Source: Patiria miniata
Taxonomy: Eukaryota; Echinodermata; Asteroidea; Valvatida; Asterinidae
NCBI RefSeq assembly: GCF_015706575.1
Contig: NW_024037063.1
Location: 11,780,927-11,844,926, forward strand
Length of the DNA stretch: 64,000 nt
Direction: 5' to 3'
Shown here: positions 33,901 to 52,267 of the stretch, in pieces
How the letters are laid out: each line of letters begins with the position of its first letter
How positions within the stretch are numbered: the stretch's first letter is position 1
Notes under the pieces: model-generated
The model's database searches: none
Told to the model about the DNA's origin: nothing
Seen by the model: only the letters and a program-made list of their open reading frames with translations
Translations under genes and position numbers: made by a program

Positions 33901-35345
33901 TCAAGTTTGCTTGAAGATAAATTCGTTATGGCTCGTGGAGCACGGAATAATGTAGTGCGTCGGGTGGCATATGGGTCACAGCAGCATTGCAATGTTTCAT
34001 ATTCCAATATTCCAATATTCCAAGCGCGCTTGTGGGATAACTAATTATAGCTATAGCACCCCAGATAATAGTTCATTAAATTTCAAGAAGTGCAGTGATG
34101 AATGAGTAAGGTTACTTTGATTGCGATATTGAGTATTATCTTCAAGCAACCTTGAATCCTAGACCCTGATTGGTCCATCTATAGCAACAACTGTGTGATT
34201 TGATATGTGGCATATGGGTCACAGCAGCATTGCACTGTTTCATATTCCAATATTCCAAGCGTGCTCGTGGGATAACTAATTATCAGTGGCACCGGGGGGG
34301 GGGGGAGTCGGGGGGGGGGGGGGGGGGGCTCGAAGGCTGTCTCCAAGGTTGTCAAATTTCAATCTTCTACAGAAATTTGACAACAGAAAGCTATGAGCCC
34401 CCCCCCCCCCCAAAAAAAAAGCCAAATCCTGGGAGCGCCACTGCTGATAATTTATATTATGACTCTGGTAAGACCTCATCAGCCCTTAACGTGAGAAACT
34501 CCCAAACCAAGATTAATTTCAGTAGTTTTAGAAACAGAAAAGTAAGTTGTGTGGGTGGATTCTAATGTAAAGTCTATAAATTGACTCATTTGTAACCCAC
34601 CAACTGTACAAAAATAGTCATAAAGTTGTAAATTTTGAAGACCCCAATTGATTTTGAGTAGATTCTGATAGAGGAAGACATGCTCTATCAAGTCATTTTC
34701 ATTTCGTTGAATTTCGGCATGATACGTTATTACAATAATTGGGTCAAAGGTCACGATAACATATTAAAGGTCACGTGACCTCCTTTTCACAAACTTTGAT
34801 TTTGACAAAAGAGTTGATTTGAGCATGCAATTCTTATTATTTCTGATATTTCAATACCAAATTCGCATATATTCGATTAAAATTGACATGGTTTTGACAT
34901 ATTTCTACCAAAAGGGTGGTATTTTACTCTAAAAAAATGTCCGCTTTTTGTGGTTTCTGCCCTGACCACGTGGTAGGTCGGATCGGGCTAAAAATTGGTG
35001 TGCATTCATTGCTCATCAGGACCTTCAAGCACAGCAATTTTTATCAAAATCGGAGACATTAGGTAAAAAAAGTGCATCGGTCTGACATGGAATGACCCTC
35101 ATATGTTATGGTCTTCACTTTACGCGTCCTCAGGAGATCGGGTGATGTGTTTGAGTGGTTCTTCTATCAACCTATGCGGACAGGATGGCTTGCCTCGCAG
35201 AAACGAAGCCACGGAGCGTCTGGTTGTCACCAATGTCTACTTCGGTCCACGAGCCGTTGACCGCGGAGCAACAGCAACCAGGTCAGAGTGGCGTCGCAAT
35301 AGCTACACCTGGGATGGGTCTTTCTATTACCTCCTGGCAAAGTAA
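27713..35345 (+). CDS. Secreted fibrinogen-like-start protein, four exons, 300 residues
   Basis: Exons 27713-27962, 29647-29771, 30541-30856 and 35134-35345 join with compatible phases (1, 0, 1) into 903 bases including the stop. Residues 1-17 are a signal peptide (CYCIILLIAMYC). Residues 30-83 form a Cys-containing module I do not recognise (PVKDPCQCTEVRVGSL). Residues about 85-140 read PATSCSEILEV, PPSGVYYLLVPG and YPVYCEMPGGWARF, matching the start of fibrinogen-related domains (C-x-I, PSG-Y, V-YC-M). The rest (residues 141-300) lacks the usual FBG core and calcium site. Predicted NxT/S sites at NQT and NCS suit an extracellular protein. Function unknown; the fold beyond residue 140 is unassigned. 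Two other first exons upstream share the phase. Confidence 0.72.
28259..28727. mobile_element. MITE with GGGGCCGTATTCACAAAA end
   Basis: GGGGCCGTATTCACAAAACA at the left pairs with TTTTGTGAATACAGCACC at the right. A 60-base uninterrupted perfect palindrome lies inside at 28376-28435. Located in intron 1 of the fibrinogen-like gene. Confidence 0.85.
28748..29069. mobile_element. Harbinger-like MITE, family B copy 1 (decayed)
   Basis: Interior blocks GTCGGTCTCTGGTCAGCGCG, GGAGGGCACCAATGA, ACCTTGTCTGTACAAT and GTCAATTCCGGAACTT are shared with 63118-63496. The left end is GGCCAACA after TAA. The right end is mutated. It resembles family A in design but not in interior sequence. Confidence 0.8.
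29070..29646. other. Intron remainder
   Basis: 29330-29600 is rich in TTGTGTTGT-type low-complexity sequence. No other feature is seen. Confidence 0.4.
29647..29771 (+). CDS. Fibrinogen-like gene exon 2
   Basis: Acceptor TCTGTGACAG, donor AACAG/GTAAAG. Encodes EQPTPCASGTVQNPATSC and PPSGVYYLLVPGNKQ, the first half of the fibrinogen-like module. The alternative acceptor two bases later hits a stop, which fixes the boundary. Confidence 0.75.
29772..30540. other. Intron 2 of the fibrinogen-like gene
   Basis: AT-rich, with no shared repeat recognised. Confidence 0.5.
30541..30856 (+). CDS. Fibrinogen-like gene exon 3
   Basis: Acceptor CTTGGCCGCAG, donor GAAG/GTAACC. Starts YPVYCEMPGGWARFGKGNMQ, then an acidic stretch (NYKDEDEAEINLDIISDDE) and FSLQADDSRNPSTVHALYLP. 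The acidic stretch and the absence of the FBG Trp-rich core make this segment distinctive. Confidence 0.75.
31270..31350 (-). repeat. tRNA-derived SINE head
   Basis: The minus strand reads CTAGCCTAATGCGTGAG (A-box-like), then GCGGGTTTGAATCCC (B box). The fold is too degenerate to be a functional tRNA, so I take it as a SINE remnant in intron 3. Confidence 0.5.
32544..32905 (-). mobile_element. Harbinger-like MITE, family A copy 4
   Basis: TAA at 32541-32543 and 32906-32908. The opposite arm of the foldback preserves the empty site (minus strand near 34268-34290 reads GCCACTGATAATTAGTTATC), so the insertion came after the arms formed. Confidence 0.95.
33379..33750 (+). mobile_element. Harbinger-like MITE, family A copy 5
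   Basis: Full-length copy. ATT lies on the left and TTT on the right. A paralogous site without the MITE is visible at about 34190-34206 (CAACAACTGTGTGATTTGAT). Confidence 0.9.
35134..35345 (+). CDS. Fibrinogen-like gene terminal exon
   Basis: Acceptor CGCGTCCTCAG. Encodes GDRVMCLSGSSINLCGQDGL and ends NSYTWDGSFYYLLAK before a TAA. Two Cys residues about ten apart could form the C-terminal disulfide loop seen in fibrinogen-like domains, but the usual surrounding residues are missing. The 3' UTR should start at 35346. Confidence 0.7.
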
Positions 35346-35750
35346 TCAGCCCCTTTGATGGCACGATTTGGAGGTAGTTATTTTGAGAAAATCCAAATAT
35401 TGCGAACTCATACTGAATAATCTGGTGAAACATGACACAGTGGTGAGTCACAGGTGTCAAATATGCAGGGAGCGAGAGGAGGGGCACTCAATGGGCTCAT
35501 TGGCTTCCTTTCCGATTGAGAAGGGAGAGGACAAGAAGGGCAAAGACCACGAGCTTGGGCATTACTCACTGCTATCATCCCCCTTAGCTCAACGAATTCG
35601 ACTTTCCTCTCCTAGCAAATTTTCAACATATTTTAAAGAAAAAAAGACTCGCATGAGACCCACCATGTGAGTACTCTCGTCCTTACATAAATAATTCTGA
35701 TACCGGGCGGGAAACAGTGAGTGAATGAAGTTATCATCTGGCAGATAGTA
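35346..35750 (+). other. Probable 3' UTR and flank of the fibrinogen-like gene
   Basis: No canonical AATAAA is seen before the MITE; ATAAAT occurs at about 35688. A 100-codon open frame here looks non-conserved. Confidence 0.35.
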
Positions 35751-35753
35751 TTA

Positions 35754-36122
35754 GGCCAAAAAAAAAAGTCTGCGGTTTTTGGTATGCGCGCGCGTCGCCG
35801 TAGCCATGCGCGTCGGCAATTTTTTTTTTTTTTTTCAATACAAGATGATGTCTCAAAACCGCCAAACTCACTGGTTTGACTGGAATCCTGCTACTGCACA
35901 ATTTTAACGTGTTTTTAGATGGGGTTATGATCGAGAATAAGCTTTATGTGGCCTCTCTGGACTCCCATATATTTGCACTAAGTTTAGTCGGGCATCATTT
36001 GCAGTCATCAGCCGACATTTGAAGCCAAAAAAAAACACAGGTAAAAAGAGAAAAGAAAGCCGCGTCGCCGCACCACTTTTGGGGCAAGCTCCATACCAGA
36101 AACCGGAGACTTTTTTTTGGCC
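35754..36122 (-). mobile_element. Harbinger-like MITE, family A copy 6
   Basis: TTA at 35751-35753 and 36123-36125 on either side of GGCC ends. Full-length. Confidence 0.93.
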
Positions 36123-36484
36123 TTAGGAACCGTTGTTTATTATTGCAGATGGTACGTATATAGCTCGGACAAACAAAATCGCTTGTTATATCACCATTTT
36201 CGTGTTATTTCATCTGGTATACCACAGTAAAATCGACTTTCATAATTATACAAATGATGAGATGTATATGTTTACGTATGTGTGAGTTTGGTGAAATAAC
36301 CACTAATGATGATAGATACAATCGACAGCTTGTTTTTCCTCTGGGCCAACTATGAACGTGTGTAATTTCTGAATAAAAAATGTATTGTTAGAAAATAGCT
36401 ATTGAAAAAAATGAATCGGTTTATAGTATTGGATATTACATGTGTGCCTTTTCAAAACCCTTCTTTTATTCTTGTATTTTAGTT

Positions 36485-36490
<6 letters not shown>

Positions 36491-36517
<27 letters not shown>
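36491..36517. repeat. (TA)n microsatellite
   Basis: About 13 TA copies within a longer AT-rich unassigned stretch, 36126-36730. Confidence 0.9.
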
Positions 36518-36689
36518 CAGATTACTGTGTGTAATTAGTTTAAAAGTATATATTGTCACTGATTAAATCAGAAAAATACATCGATTTTGCGATTTGGTTT
36601 TAAGGAACCAGAGTAGGCTTAGCCCCATTTTATAGAGATGACTTTACATGCTGGTAAAGAAGAACAATTTAGGGGGACACTGCAACACA

Positions 36690-37800
36690 AGCATTACATT
36701 TCAATTGTTTAATTCATTCACATTTATTTCCATTTCACATCTCATAAAACGCAAGTAAATATAGATCAACACTCGTTGCGTAACAAGTGGATATTAAGAA
36801 GTTGGTTGAAACGAAAGATGAAAACGGAGGCATGTCCCGGCAAGCGGTTGCTTGAGCTGGGGATGCCAGGCAAAACGGACAGATGGACAGCTCGATAAAA
36901 CATTTAGACAAACAGAACACTAAATCACGAACAAAAAAACCCAAAACACCTTAAATTATTACGAGCCTAAATAATATTATTTTATGGATTAAACCAATTC
37001 AGTAAGGTAATACGGATAAGAATTTTACAAAGAGCATTTGTGCAGGTGCATTTTGATTTAAGTTTTAAATATATAAGTGTAGTTGAGTTTCTGATGTCAT
37101 TGGGAAATTTAATTCAGTTGATTGCGCCAGTATATTGAATTGTGTGTTGAAAAAGTATTGTCTTTTGTTTTGGAAGATGAATGTTAGTAGAAGTTCGTGT
37201 GTCGTAGTTATGGATGTTGTAATTAAATTGAAAGAGTATTTGGAAGTGGGCGGGGAGTTGTTTATTGAAGCATTAGTACATACAGATGTTCTGATGATAT
37301 AGGATCTACATTAATATTTCCAAGGTTGCGTAGTTTGAGTTGTTTGAACAGAGGATCCGTGTGAGCAGTGAAATGATATTTGAAGACTAAGCGAAAGGCT
37401 TTTTTTTAAAGAACGACCAGTCTGTTAATGGTTTAATGAAATGTGTTTCCCCAGACTATATTGCAATAATTTAGGTATAGGAGAGTGACAGAGCAATAGA
37501 GTGTACGGAGAATTTTAGTTGGAAAATGTGTTTGAGTCTACGAATAATACCAATGGATTTTTAAATCTTACTAGCAATATCATTGATGTGATGGGTCCAA
37601 GTCAACTTACTGCCAAGTATCACACCAAGGAACGTAGCTTTTTTTAACACATCGAATGGGTACGTTTAACAACCGATTAGTAAAGATTGAAAATATTGCA
37701 GAGTTTTCTTTTTCTGTGGAAAATTTAACTTACATTTCTGAATATTCAGATAGAGTCCGTTGGCTTTTAGCCACTTACAAACATAAACGAAATTCTAATC
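36690..37800 (-). pseudogene. Decayed CR1/L2-like LINE, C-terminal RT and 3' UTR
   Basis: With frameshifts, the minus strand reads WLKANGLYLNIQKCKL near 37770, THHINDIA near 37590, LYLNYCNIVWGNTF near 37460 and KKAFRLVFKYHFTAHTDPLF near 37380. This is the thumb and C-terminal region after the RT core. It carries many stops. The 3' UTR holds a stem with CATCCCCAGCTCAAGC near 36865, and the end reads GGAAATAAATGTGAATGAAT. Confidence 0.78.
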
Positions 37801-37890
37801 GACATTAAAATAATAAATAGCTTAAGTAAAATTTTAGTAAAAAAAGAGCTTAGCCGTCGGCTTAGCTTGGCATGGTTTTGGCGGTTACAG

Positions 37891-38279
37891 CCCGATAGTC
37901 CGAAGGTTCGATAATCCGAAGGTTATTTAGTCTGAAGTGTCATTAGTCCGAAGGTTCAATAGTCCGAAGGTTCGATAATCCAAAGGTTCGATAGTCCGAA
38001 TGGGCGATACGGTTCGTCAGCATGACACCTCGGACTATTGGACCTTATTGTCGATTCGGACTTTCGGACCTTATTGTCGTTTCAGTCTATCGAACCTTAT
38101 TGTCAATTCGGATTAATGAACCTTCGGACTATTGCATCAAATGTTTGGGTTAACGAACCTTATTTCATTTTCGGACTAACGAGCCCCCTCTTATGGAAAT
38201 TGTGTGCATTCTGACTATTGAACCTTCGGACTATTCACCTTCGGACTATAGGACCTTCGGACTATCGGGCGGCCCCGGG
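37891..38279. mobile_element. Foldback built from AGTCCGAAGGTTCGATA units
   Basis: The left half is a ladder of about eight imperfect copies of AGTCCGAAGGTTCGATA. The right half is the inverted ladder (AACCTTCGGACTATTGG-type). The outermost ends CCCGATAGTCCGAAGG are inverted copies. The organisation is like the elements at 17230 and 56815, but the unit differs. Confidence 0.85.
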
Positions 38280-39585
38280 TTTTAGCTATGCCCATTGCAA
38301 GCGGTATTTGAAAGATTTTTGAAATTCGATTGCTAGTTTGGGATTGAAAAAATCGTTGGATGGATTAATTATCTGTGCACAACATGATGTGCCATGCTAA
38401 TTAACCAACATCTCTAACATACCCCCTTTAACGGACTTGCCACAGTGACAGCACATTCCTCGTCGTACAGTTTAACTTATCCAACAAACTTGGAAAAAGA
38501 GGTTTTGACCTTTGTCTTGAATCCAACATTGCTTGGTCACCCGTAAATGAAGAGATGCAACATGATACGAGGAGCCACTTTGACGTTTTTTCAAGTTTCG
38601 TAAATTGTTACATATCAAGTTTGGATTACTTTTTTGATATACCTTGTATATTACCCTTCTTGTTGTTGTAAGTTTTGCACTTTCTGTCATTCATTGTAAG
38701 TACATGTACATTGCAATTAGTTTGTGTGACATTGGGAAACCTAAGCACCCAGAATAATATTTAAAAGTTGTTATAACTCTTTTGTTTTGTACATCCTTCT
38801 AATATTTTAAGACAAACTGGTAAGTTCCTTTCCAAAGGTCACTGTATTAGAAAAGAAGAATTTTTGTATGTAAGCTACGCTATCATTTGCTCTCAGTGAC
38901 TTTAAGTATATAACAATATGAGAATCGCTGTGAACACGCGTTTCATTTTCGCTACTAGAGCATTCGATTCCATTTCAATTCAGTTTTAAGTGATTGAGCA
39001 GCACCTTTCGTTTATGTTCATTTAGAGTCGTTTACAAGACTTCTGTTTCGTATTTAGAGGGCGTTTTCAAACACTCGACTTTCTATTTCACTTTAAGTTT
39101 AACGCCATCGGCACCAGACACAATTAGAGGTTTCTCTTTCATTAACCGTCAATCAAATTAGATGTACCTGAAATCAATTTAGAAAAGATATTCTTGCGTA
39201 AATGAATGCACAGGTAACGTTATTGGCCGTCTATTTCTCAAAACCGAATGCACGGACAATGAAAACGATTGAACTTTCTTTAAATTGAAATGGGATTAAA
39301 GACGTGGATTCAAATTCAGACGCAAACGAATGACCGATATTCAGAAGTTAATAAACGTTAACGTTTATAAACGTTCCAGGAAATCGGCCTGGAAAACCTA
39401 TAATACCGTGTTAGACAAGTCAGCTTGTATATACACGCTAACAATTCTCTGAATAATCAAACTGCAACTCAAAACTGTTATTGAAGTCTCATGATCGCCT
39501 TAGTTTTAAGACACAGTTTCAAACAAACACAAACGATTAATCCATTAGTCCTTCTCCTCATGAAATAAAATATACTCATCTTGCA
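38280..39585. other. Unassigned stretch
   Basis: No shared repeat or supported exon. A 72-codon minus frame at 38472-38690 matches nothing I know. Confidence 0.35.
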
Positions 39586-39602
39586 TAGGCGTAGCCAGCA
39601 GC

Positions 39603-39627
39603 GGGGGGGGGGGGGGGGGGGGGGGGG
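39603..39627. repeat. G homopolymer
   Basis: About 25 G preceded by AGGCGTAGCCAGCAGC, a motif that also precedes or mirrors G runs elsewhere in the window. Confidence 0.9.
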
Positions 39628-39729
39628 TAAGGGGGGTATTTCCCCCGCACTCAATAATTTGTAAAGACTGGCCTTTTCCATTCAAGTACCCCTTTTCACC
39701 AGCTTTTCCCCACCAATATTTGTTCACCA

Positions 39730-40155
39730 GGGCTCGTACAACTTTAACTCAAAAAACTGTTAAACATGAAGGCCCCAAGCTGTGGAATTCTCTCCATCCG
39801 TCTCTTAAAAAGGTGTCAAATGTGTCATTATTCAAACGCAAATACAAAACCCAATTAATTAACAAATATGTGGTAGAATAATCCCATTTTGTAAGACCAA
39901 ATAACTCTAGTTTTATTTCGTGTTACTAGCTCTGTACCATTATGTTTTTGTCATTTAACTCCTATCGTTGTACTTGTACTTGTAATTAATTGTAACTATG
40001 ATTGTAATTGTGATTGTTATTGTTCTTTATTAAAGTGGCGGTCTCCACTCGACAAGCTCATGCTTTTTGGAGACCTCCATCCATCCATACACAATAATTC
40101 AAATGTTAAGTAATATTATTATGTACTTGTATGCGTTGGGAAAAAATTAAAGATT
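39730..40155 (+). mobile_element. 3' end of a CR1/L2-like LINE (plus strand)
   Basis: A frame ends HEGPKLWNSLHPSLKKVS, then LFKRKYKTQLINKYVVE and a stop at about 39880. GPKLWNSLP-type C-termini are standard in CR1/L2 and Rex-like elements. The 3' UTR contains CTCCACTCGACAAGCTCATG within a stem (GGTCTCC/GGAGACC) and ends with short A-rich sequence. Confidence 0.8.
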
Positions 40156-40167
40156 TGATTTAAGGGC

Positions 40168-40173
40168 TTTATT
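40168..40173 (-). terminator. Candidate polyadenylation signal of the esterase gene
   Basis: AATAAA on the minus strand, about 690 bases after the stop codon at 40859, is the first canonical hexamer I see downstream. Confidence 0.3.
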
Positions 40174-40858
40174 GTGTGTTTGGGGATGAATTGTCGGTCC
40201 CCCTAGCAATCGACATGCAGTGAACTGGTTGGGGCTGATTGGGGGAGTTCCAGCTGGTCAGCGTCCAGATGTGGGATGGGGTAAAACCGAGAGTGCAATC
40301 TTTATACAGACCATGTGCGTGTGGGCATCTTATGAGGCGTCTTTTGTTATTCCAATTCAGTACCATTACAATGTTCAAAAGGTTCACTTAAAGGCATTTC
40401 ACAGCAAAACAAAAGCAGCTGCTATACGCGTAAGGTCTATTCCCGATCCTAAAATGACACTAAAGCTATTGTGCTAGACTTGGGTCACAATGCGACATCA
40501 AGTCTTGACATAAAATACACTTGGGATGGTGCAACCGCAGAAGACATCAAACAAGAAACAAATCTTTTCAGCATGAAAATGAATCAAAGCGAATAGCAAA
40601 TTTTGTAAGCGATCAGTCTTTTGTTCATGAAGGACCGTGTGAGGGATGGGTCTTTTTAATTCTACAAAAGAGTGCAACTTTTACTAAAAAGTGTACTATG
40701 AGTGCCGGAACTACTAGACCTACGTCTAAGCCATTGGTTTGACAATGGGCTTGTTAAGTTACTTGAAAATTGTGTTTCATATTAAGATGGAGTGGGACTC
40801 TTCGGTCAGGTCGACCCGTCCCAGGCTAGGGTGGTTCATGTTCAGGCGGTAGATTGGC

Positions 40859-48667
<7,809 letters not shown>

Positions 48668-48713
48668 GTTGTATATCTGCTCAATTTTTAACTTCTTAAA
48701 ACTGTACCTGCGG

Positions 48714-50261
48714 ATGGCACGATGCAGACATCACGTACCATGAAAATTAACTAGTAAGCGAGCAAGCTTATTCTGGTATTTTATTGCTCTAGGCCTAATC
48801 CATAGACTAACATTAGCTGTAGCGCGCGTACAAGCAGGTATCGAAGTCCAAATAAGGGATTAATTGTCTTATACATCAGGTGGTTGAGCTTTACGAATAT
48901 GAGTCAACTGGGCACATAGCTAATGCTTGTTCCGTGTGCTAATGCTTGTTCCGTGTGCAACTGCCACCTGCCGGTACCCAGCTACACTTCCAAATAAGGG
49001 AATGCATCGCCCGTAGTCCGCGTGCATAGTTAATAGAGATGACCCCATGCAGTTCAAGGTAATCGCTACCTGCCCATTGTGCACTCAGATTTCCGATCCA
49101 CAGTGTCAATACAATACAGCTAAATACGCGTTCATACACGATGATGTAACATCGCTACACAATTGTATTAGAAAGCAAACAAAATAAATTAAATCCTACA
49201 TGTACTTCACAAACATTGCTGGTGACGATTCCTTAAGTTATTTGTGATATTTTTTTAAATGGAGGCAAAGTATGTGCAGTAATGTTATAGTCACTTGGCA
49301 TTTTGTGTATAGTGATGTGTACGCAAATTAATGGACGGAAATGTTACGAGAACACCATTTAAGAGAAAGTAAAGTACATTTTTTGTGCAATACGTATATA
49401 TAGGCCTATATATGTTTTGCTGAAATAAATATATAGGCTATATACGCACTGGAATAATTTATTGATTTTTGTTCTGGGGGCCAGAATATGACCCCCCCCC
49501 CCCCCCTTTCCTCCATGATCCTAGCTCCCCGTTGCCCCTCGAGACCCCCTCCCATTCCCGGGGTGTCCGATATCTGTCCATAGAAAAATCGATTTTTGTT
49601 TCACATGTATATTCATTATAATTACATAATTTAAACGCAGCCCAGGCATGTTGGTCACACAGGTCCAACTAAACGACGTCTGACAGCTACAGAAATATTA
49701 TAATATTGATTCCACAGTCCACAAAACGAAATAAGCAAAATGAATTCCAAATATGACATTTCTGTTGGTTTTGACTGAGAATAACGGATGACAAATCGTG
49801 GCAAAGTGGTTTGGCCCCACACACCGACGTCCCCCCATGGGTGTCGCCAGGATTTTTTTCTAGAGGGGGCGAAAAAAATGTTAGCCAAAAAATGCCTGTA
49901 TTTCTCAACACATTCTTGATTTATCAGTTTTAGAGGGGGCAGGGACATTTTGCCCCCCCCCCCCCAACCCATTAAATTTACACCACTATGTCTTCGCGCC
50001 TCTCTTTCTTTTCTTTTTTTCGCTTTTTTAATTTTTCCTTTTTTTGTTTTTTGTTTTGTTTGCTTTTCCAGGGGGGGGGGGGGGACAAGTCCCTCTTGCC
50101 CCCTCCCCCTCGCGACGCCCATGCCTCGCCCTACGGCGGATTTGGGGGGGGGGGGCGAACGGTGGCCATGCCCCTCCCTTTTTTTTTAGTAACGACGCAA
50201 AAAAAGGCAGCCATTGCGTACACAACCCACACAACTCGATCATAGCAATACTCTTAATTGC
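48714..50261. repeat. Tandem repeat unit 1
   Basis: Begins GGCACGATGCAGACATCACG, then TAAGCGAGCAAGCTTATTCT, GTACAAGCAGGTAT, CAATACAGCTAAATACGCGT, a poly-C tract, CGACGTCTGACAGCTACAGA and CAGCCATTGCGTACACAACC. It starts in the 5' flank of the esterase gene. It carries its own insertion at 49839-50122 that units 2 and 3 lack. Confidence 0.92.
49839..50122. mobile_element. MITE with CATGGGTGTCGCCAGGA ends, in unit 1 only
   Basis: CATGGGTGTCGCCAGGA at the left pairs with CCTCGCGACGCCCATG at the right. Units 2 and 3 read CTGACCTCCCCCTACGGCGG straight through. The interior has T-rich and G/C homopolymer tracts. Confidence 0.75.
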
Positions 50262-50284
50262 TCTTGGCCTAATCCATAGACTAA

Positions 50285-50969
50285 AGCCCCTGTCACACTT
50301 TTGCGTATCCCAATTCCTTATGAGTTCCTTATCAAAATTTTTCAATACGCAGCCGTACGCTCAATTAACGTCAAAATGTTTTGATCACTTTGACTTATGT
50401 GCGACGCACATCTAGCGTACAAGTAACGAATTCAGCGCATCCATTGCGTATGAGATGCGTATGAGTTGCGTATGCAGTGCACAACATTATTTTTCGGGCT
50501 GCGAATAGGTCAGTATGCAGTGTGCATGCCGAGCGTATTCCGGACGCACCCGACTTATGCCGACCGCATGCTTGATGCACTTCTGAGCGTATTCCCGCCG
50601 CATTTCCGCCGCTTGCCGTCCAGCGTGCGTTGCATCTGCGCTGCAAGTACGCTATGTATACGTCCAATACAGGCGGCCAATATGCTGACGGGGTGCGTCA
50701 CGAACACATAGCGTACTCGTAACGCACTCGACCGATGCGGGACCGATGCGCTGCGCATTTATAACTTATGACCTGCGTAACAGCGTACGCAGCGTAGTTT
50801 TTGCGCATGCCCAAAACAATTCTGCGTACTGGGCAATATCTGCGTACATATAACCTACACAAAACGATAGAGATGCATATGAGGTGCGTATTGTGCGCAC
50901 AACTGCGTATGAAAAAAATGTCAATGCGCAACTCATGGAATTAGGATACGCAGAAGTGTGACAGGGCCC
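50285..50969. mobile_element. Harbinger-like MITE, family C copy 2
   Basis: AGCCCCTGTCACACTTTTGC at the left and, inverted, GGGCCCTGTCACACTTCTGC at the right. TAA at 50282-50284 and 50970-50972. Unit 1 preserves the empty site CATAGACTAACATTAGC at 48801-48817. Confidence 0.95.
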
Positions 50970-51270
50970 TAACATTAGCTGTAGCGAGCGTACAAGCAGG
51001 TATATCGAAGTCCAAATAAGGGATTGTATTATACATCAGGTGGTTGAGTCAACTGGGCACATAATAGCTAATGCTAGTTCCGTGCGGAAACTGCCGCCTG
51101 CCGGTGCCCAGCTACACTTCCAAATAAGGGAATGCATGCATCGCCCGTAGTCCGTATGCATAGTTAATAGAGATGACCCGAATCAGATGACCCCAGTTCA
51201 ATGTAACCCTTATCGCGCGCTACCTGTCCATTGTGCACTCAACAATACAGATTTCCAATCCACAGATCAG

Positions 51271-51950
51271 GTCGGTTTCGGTATTGCGTTTGCATTCTTC
51301 GAATTGGGTTGAGTCAGTTAAGCCATTTGTGGATAAACCCGAAATAAACCCAAACAGTTTGGAAATTCACACGGAAAATAATGTTGCAACCTGACGCCAC
51401 TTTTTTTTCATAAATTTCCAAATTTGTTAGGAAATACTTAGAAACACTCTACATAGACTTTGTACAATATTATCGTCAAGAAAATGGGAGACATTATGGC
51501 CAAAATAATGGTTTATTACATGAATCTTAAATCATAGCGGTCTAGAAATAGGATTGTCATACCTCTGTCTTTATACTGTTTTTTCATTGGCCCAGGACGA
51601 TCACCTGACCGGGCGATACATATGCATGGCACACTCCCGTTGTATATCACATTGTGATATCACATGCATGTAGACTAGTCCCCGCCCCACAGTCCAAACC
51701 ATTATGCGCGGACCGCGTTTAAACCAGACTATACTTGTACTCACTGTACCCCGCAGTACTTTCACGTTCCACAATATAATGTATAGCAGTGAGGGAGCAG
51801 TGCATTTGCAGACGATATTTACTTTAATTTGGCGGCCAGCGACGAGCGGCATTAAGATTATGTTTACGTTTTGACTGACTCTAGTAACGGTGCCTAGGCC
51901 TTCAGAACTTCGGAAATGCAGAGCTGACACAGTTAGTTTTTTCGTATACG
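51271..51950. other. Unassigned stretch in unit 2
   Basis: No repeat seen elsewhere in the window. CpG is moderate near 51700-51850, which could be a promoter for the next frame. Confidence 0.35.
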
Positions 51951-51968
51951 ATCCTCATCAGCCTCAAC

Positions 51969-52247
51969 ATGTCAGCTGAGCCCAGAGGCACAGATTCTCC
52001 GCCCCAAAAAAGGTTTTTGAGCCGCTCCAAACAACAAATAAAAGATTTAGCTTTTGAACAAGACTCATCGAACACCAAACGTTGTACCGACTACGCAGTC
52101 CGCGTTGTACGAGAATTCTGCGAAGAAACGGGCAGGGACACTCGTTTCGAGACACTTCCTATGAAAGAACTGGACAGTCTTCTTGAAGACTTTTTTGGAA
52201 ACGTTAACAAGTTTGTTAAATTCTTTTTTTTTTCATTAAATGTGTGA
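51969..52247 (+). CDS. Crypton-like (tyrosine-recombinase, DUF3504-type) N-terminal fragment
   Basis: After MSAEPRGTDSPPQKRFLSRS the frame reads SSNTKRCTDYAVRVVREFC, then FETLPMKELDSLLEDFFGNV. N-T-K-x-A-T-x-Y-A-V-R-V-F-R-x-W followed by L-x-x-L-L-x-x-F-x is the N-terminal region of metazoan Cryptons and the host genes derived from them (KIAA1958/ZMYM/QRICH1-type). The catalytic recombinase domain is not visible downstream. It may be the first exon of a longer gene or a truncated element. Confidence 0.6.
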   Translation: MSAEPRGTDSPPQKRFLSRSKQQIKDLAFEQDSSNTKRCTDYAVRVVREFCEETGRDTRFETLPMKELDSLLEDFFGNVNKFVKFFFFSLNV

Positions 52248-52267
52248 TAAACAAGTAAAACACATCA

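Larger units (their letters stand above)
31718..35098. mobile_element. 3.4-kb foldback element in intron 3
   Basis: Outer arms of about 820 bp (31718-32541 and 34280-35098) are inverted copies beginning GGGTCATTCCATGTCAGACC. Both contain AGGTCACGTGACCT and poly-G or poly-C tracts next to GTGGCGC. The inner part has a second inverted pair (about 32930-33120 and 33898-34060), a direct pair (33240-33370 and 34070-34205) and two MITEs. The right end lies 36 bases before exon 4 of the host gene. Confidence 0.9.

Noticed and set aside
35368..35670. 100-codon frame after the fibrinogen-like gene
   Set aside because: It follows directly on a terminal exon, has no splice or family support and is most likely 3' UTR.
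49950..50345. Several overlapping frames rich in Gly, Pro, Phe or Lys
   Set aside because: They translate poly-G, poly-C and T-rich tracts of the tandem unit and are not conserved in frame between units.
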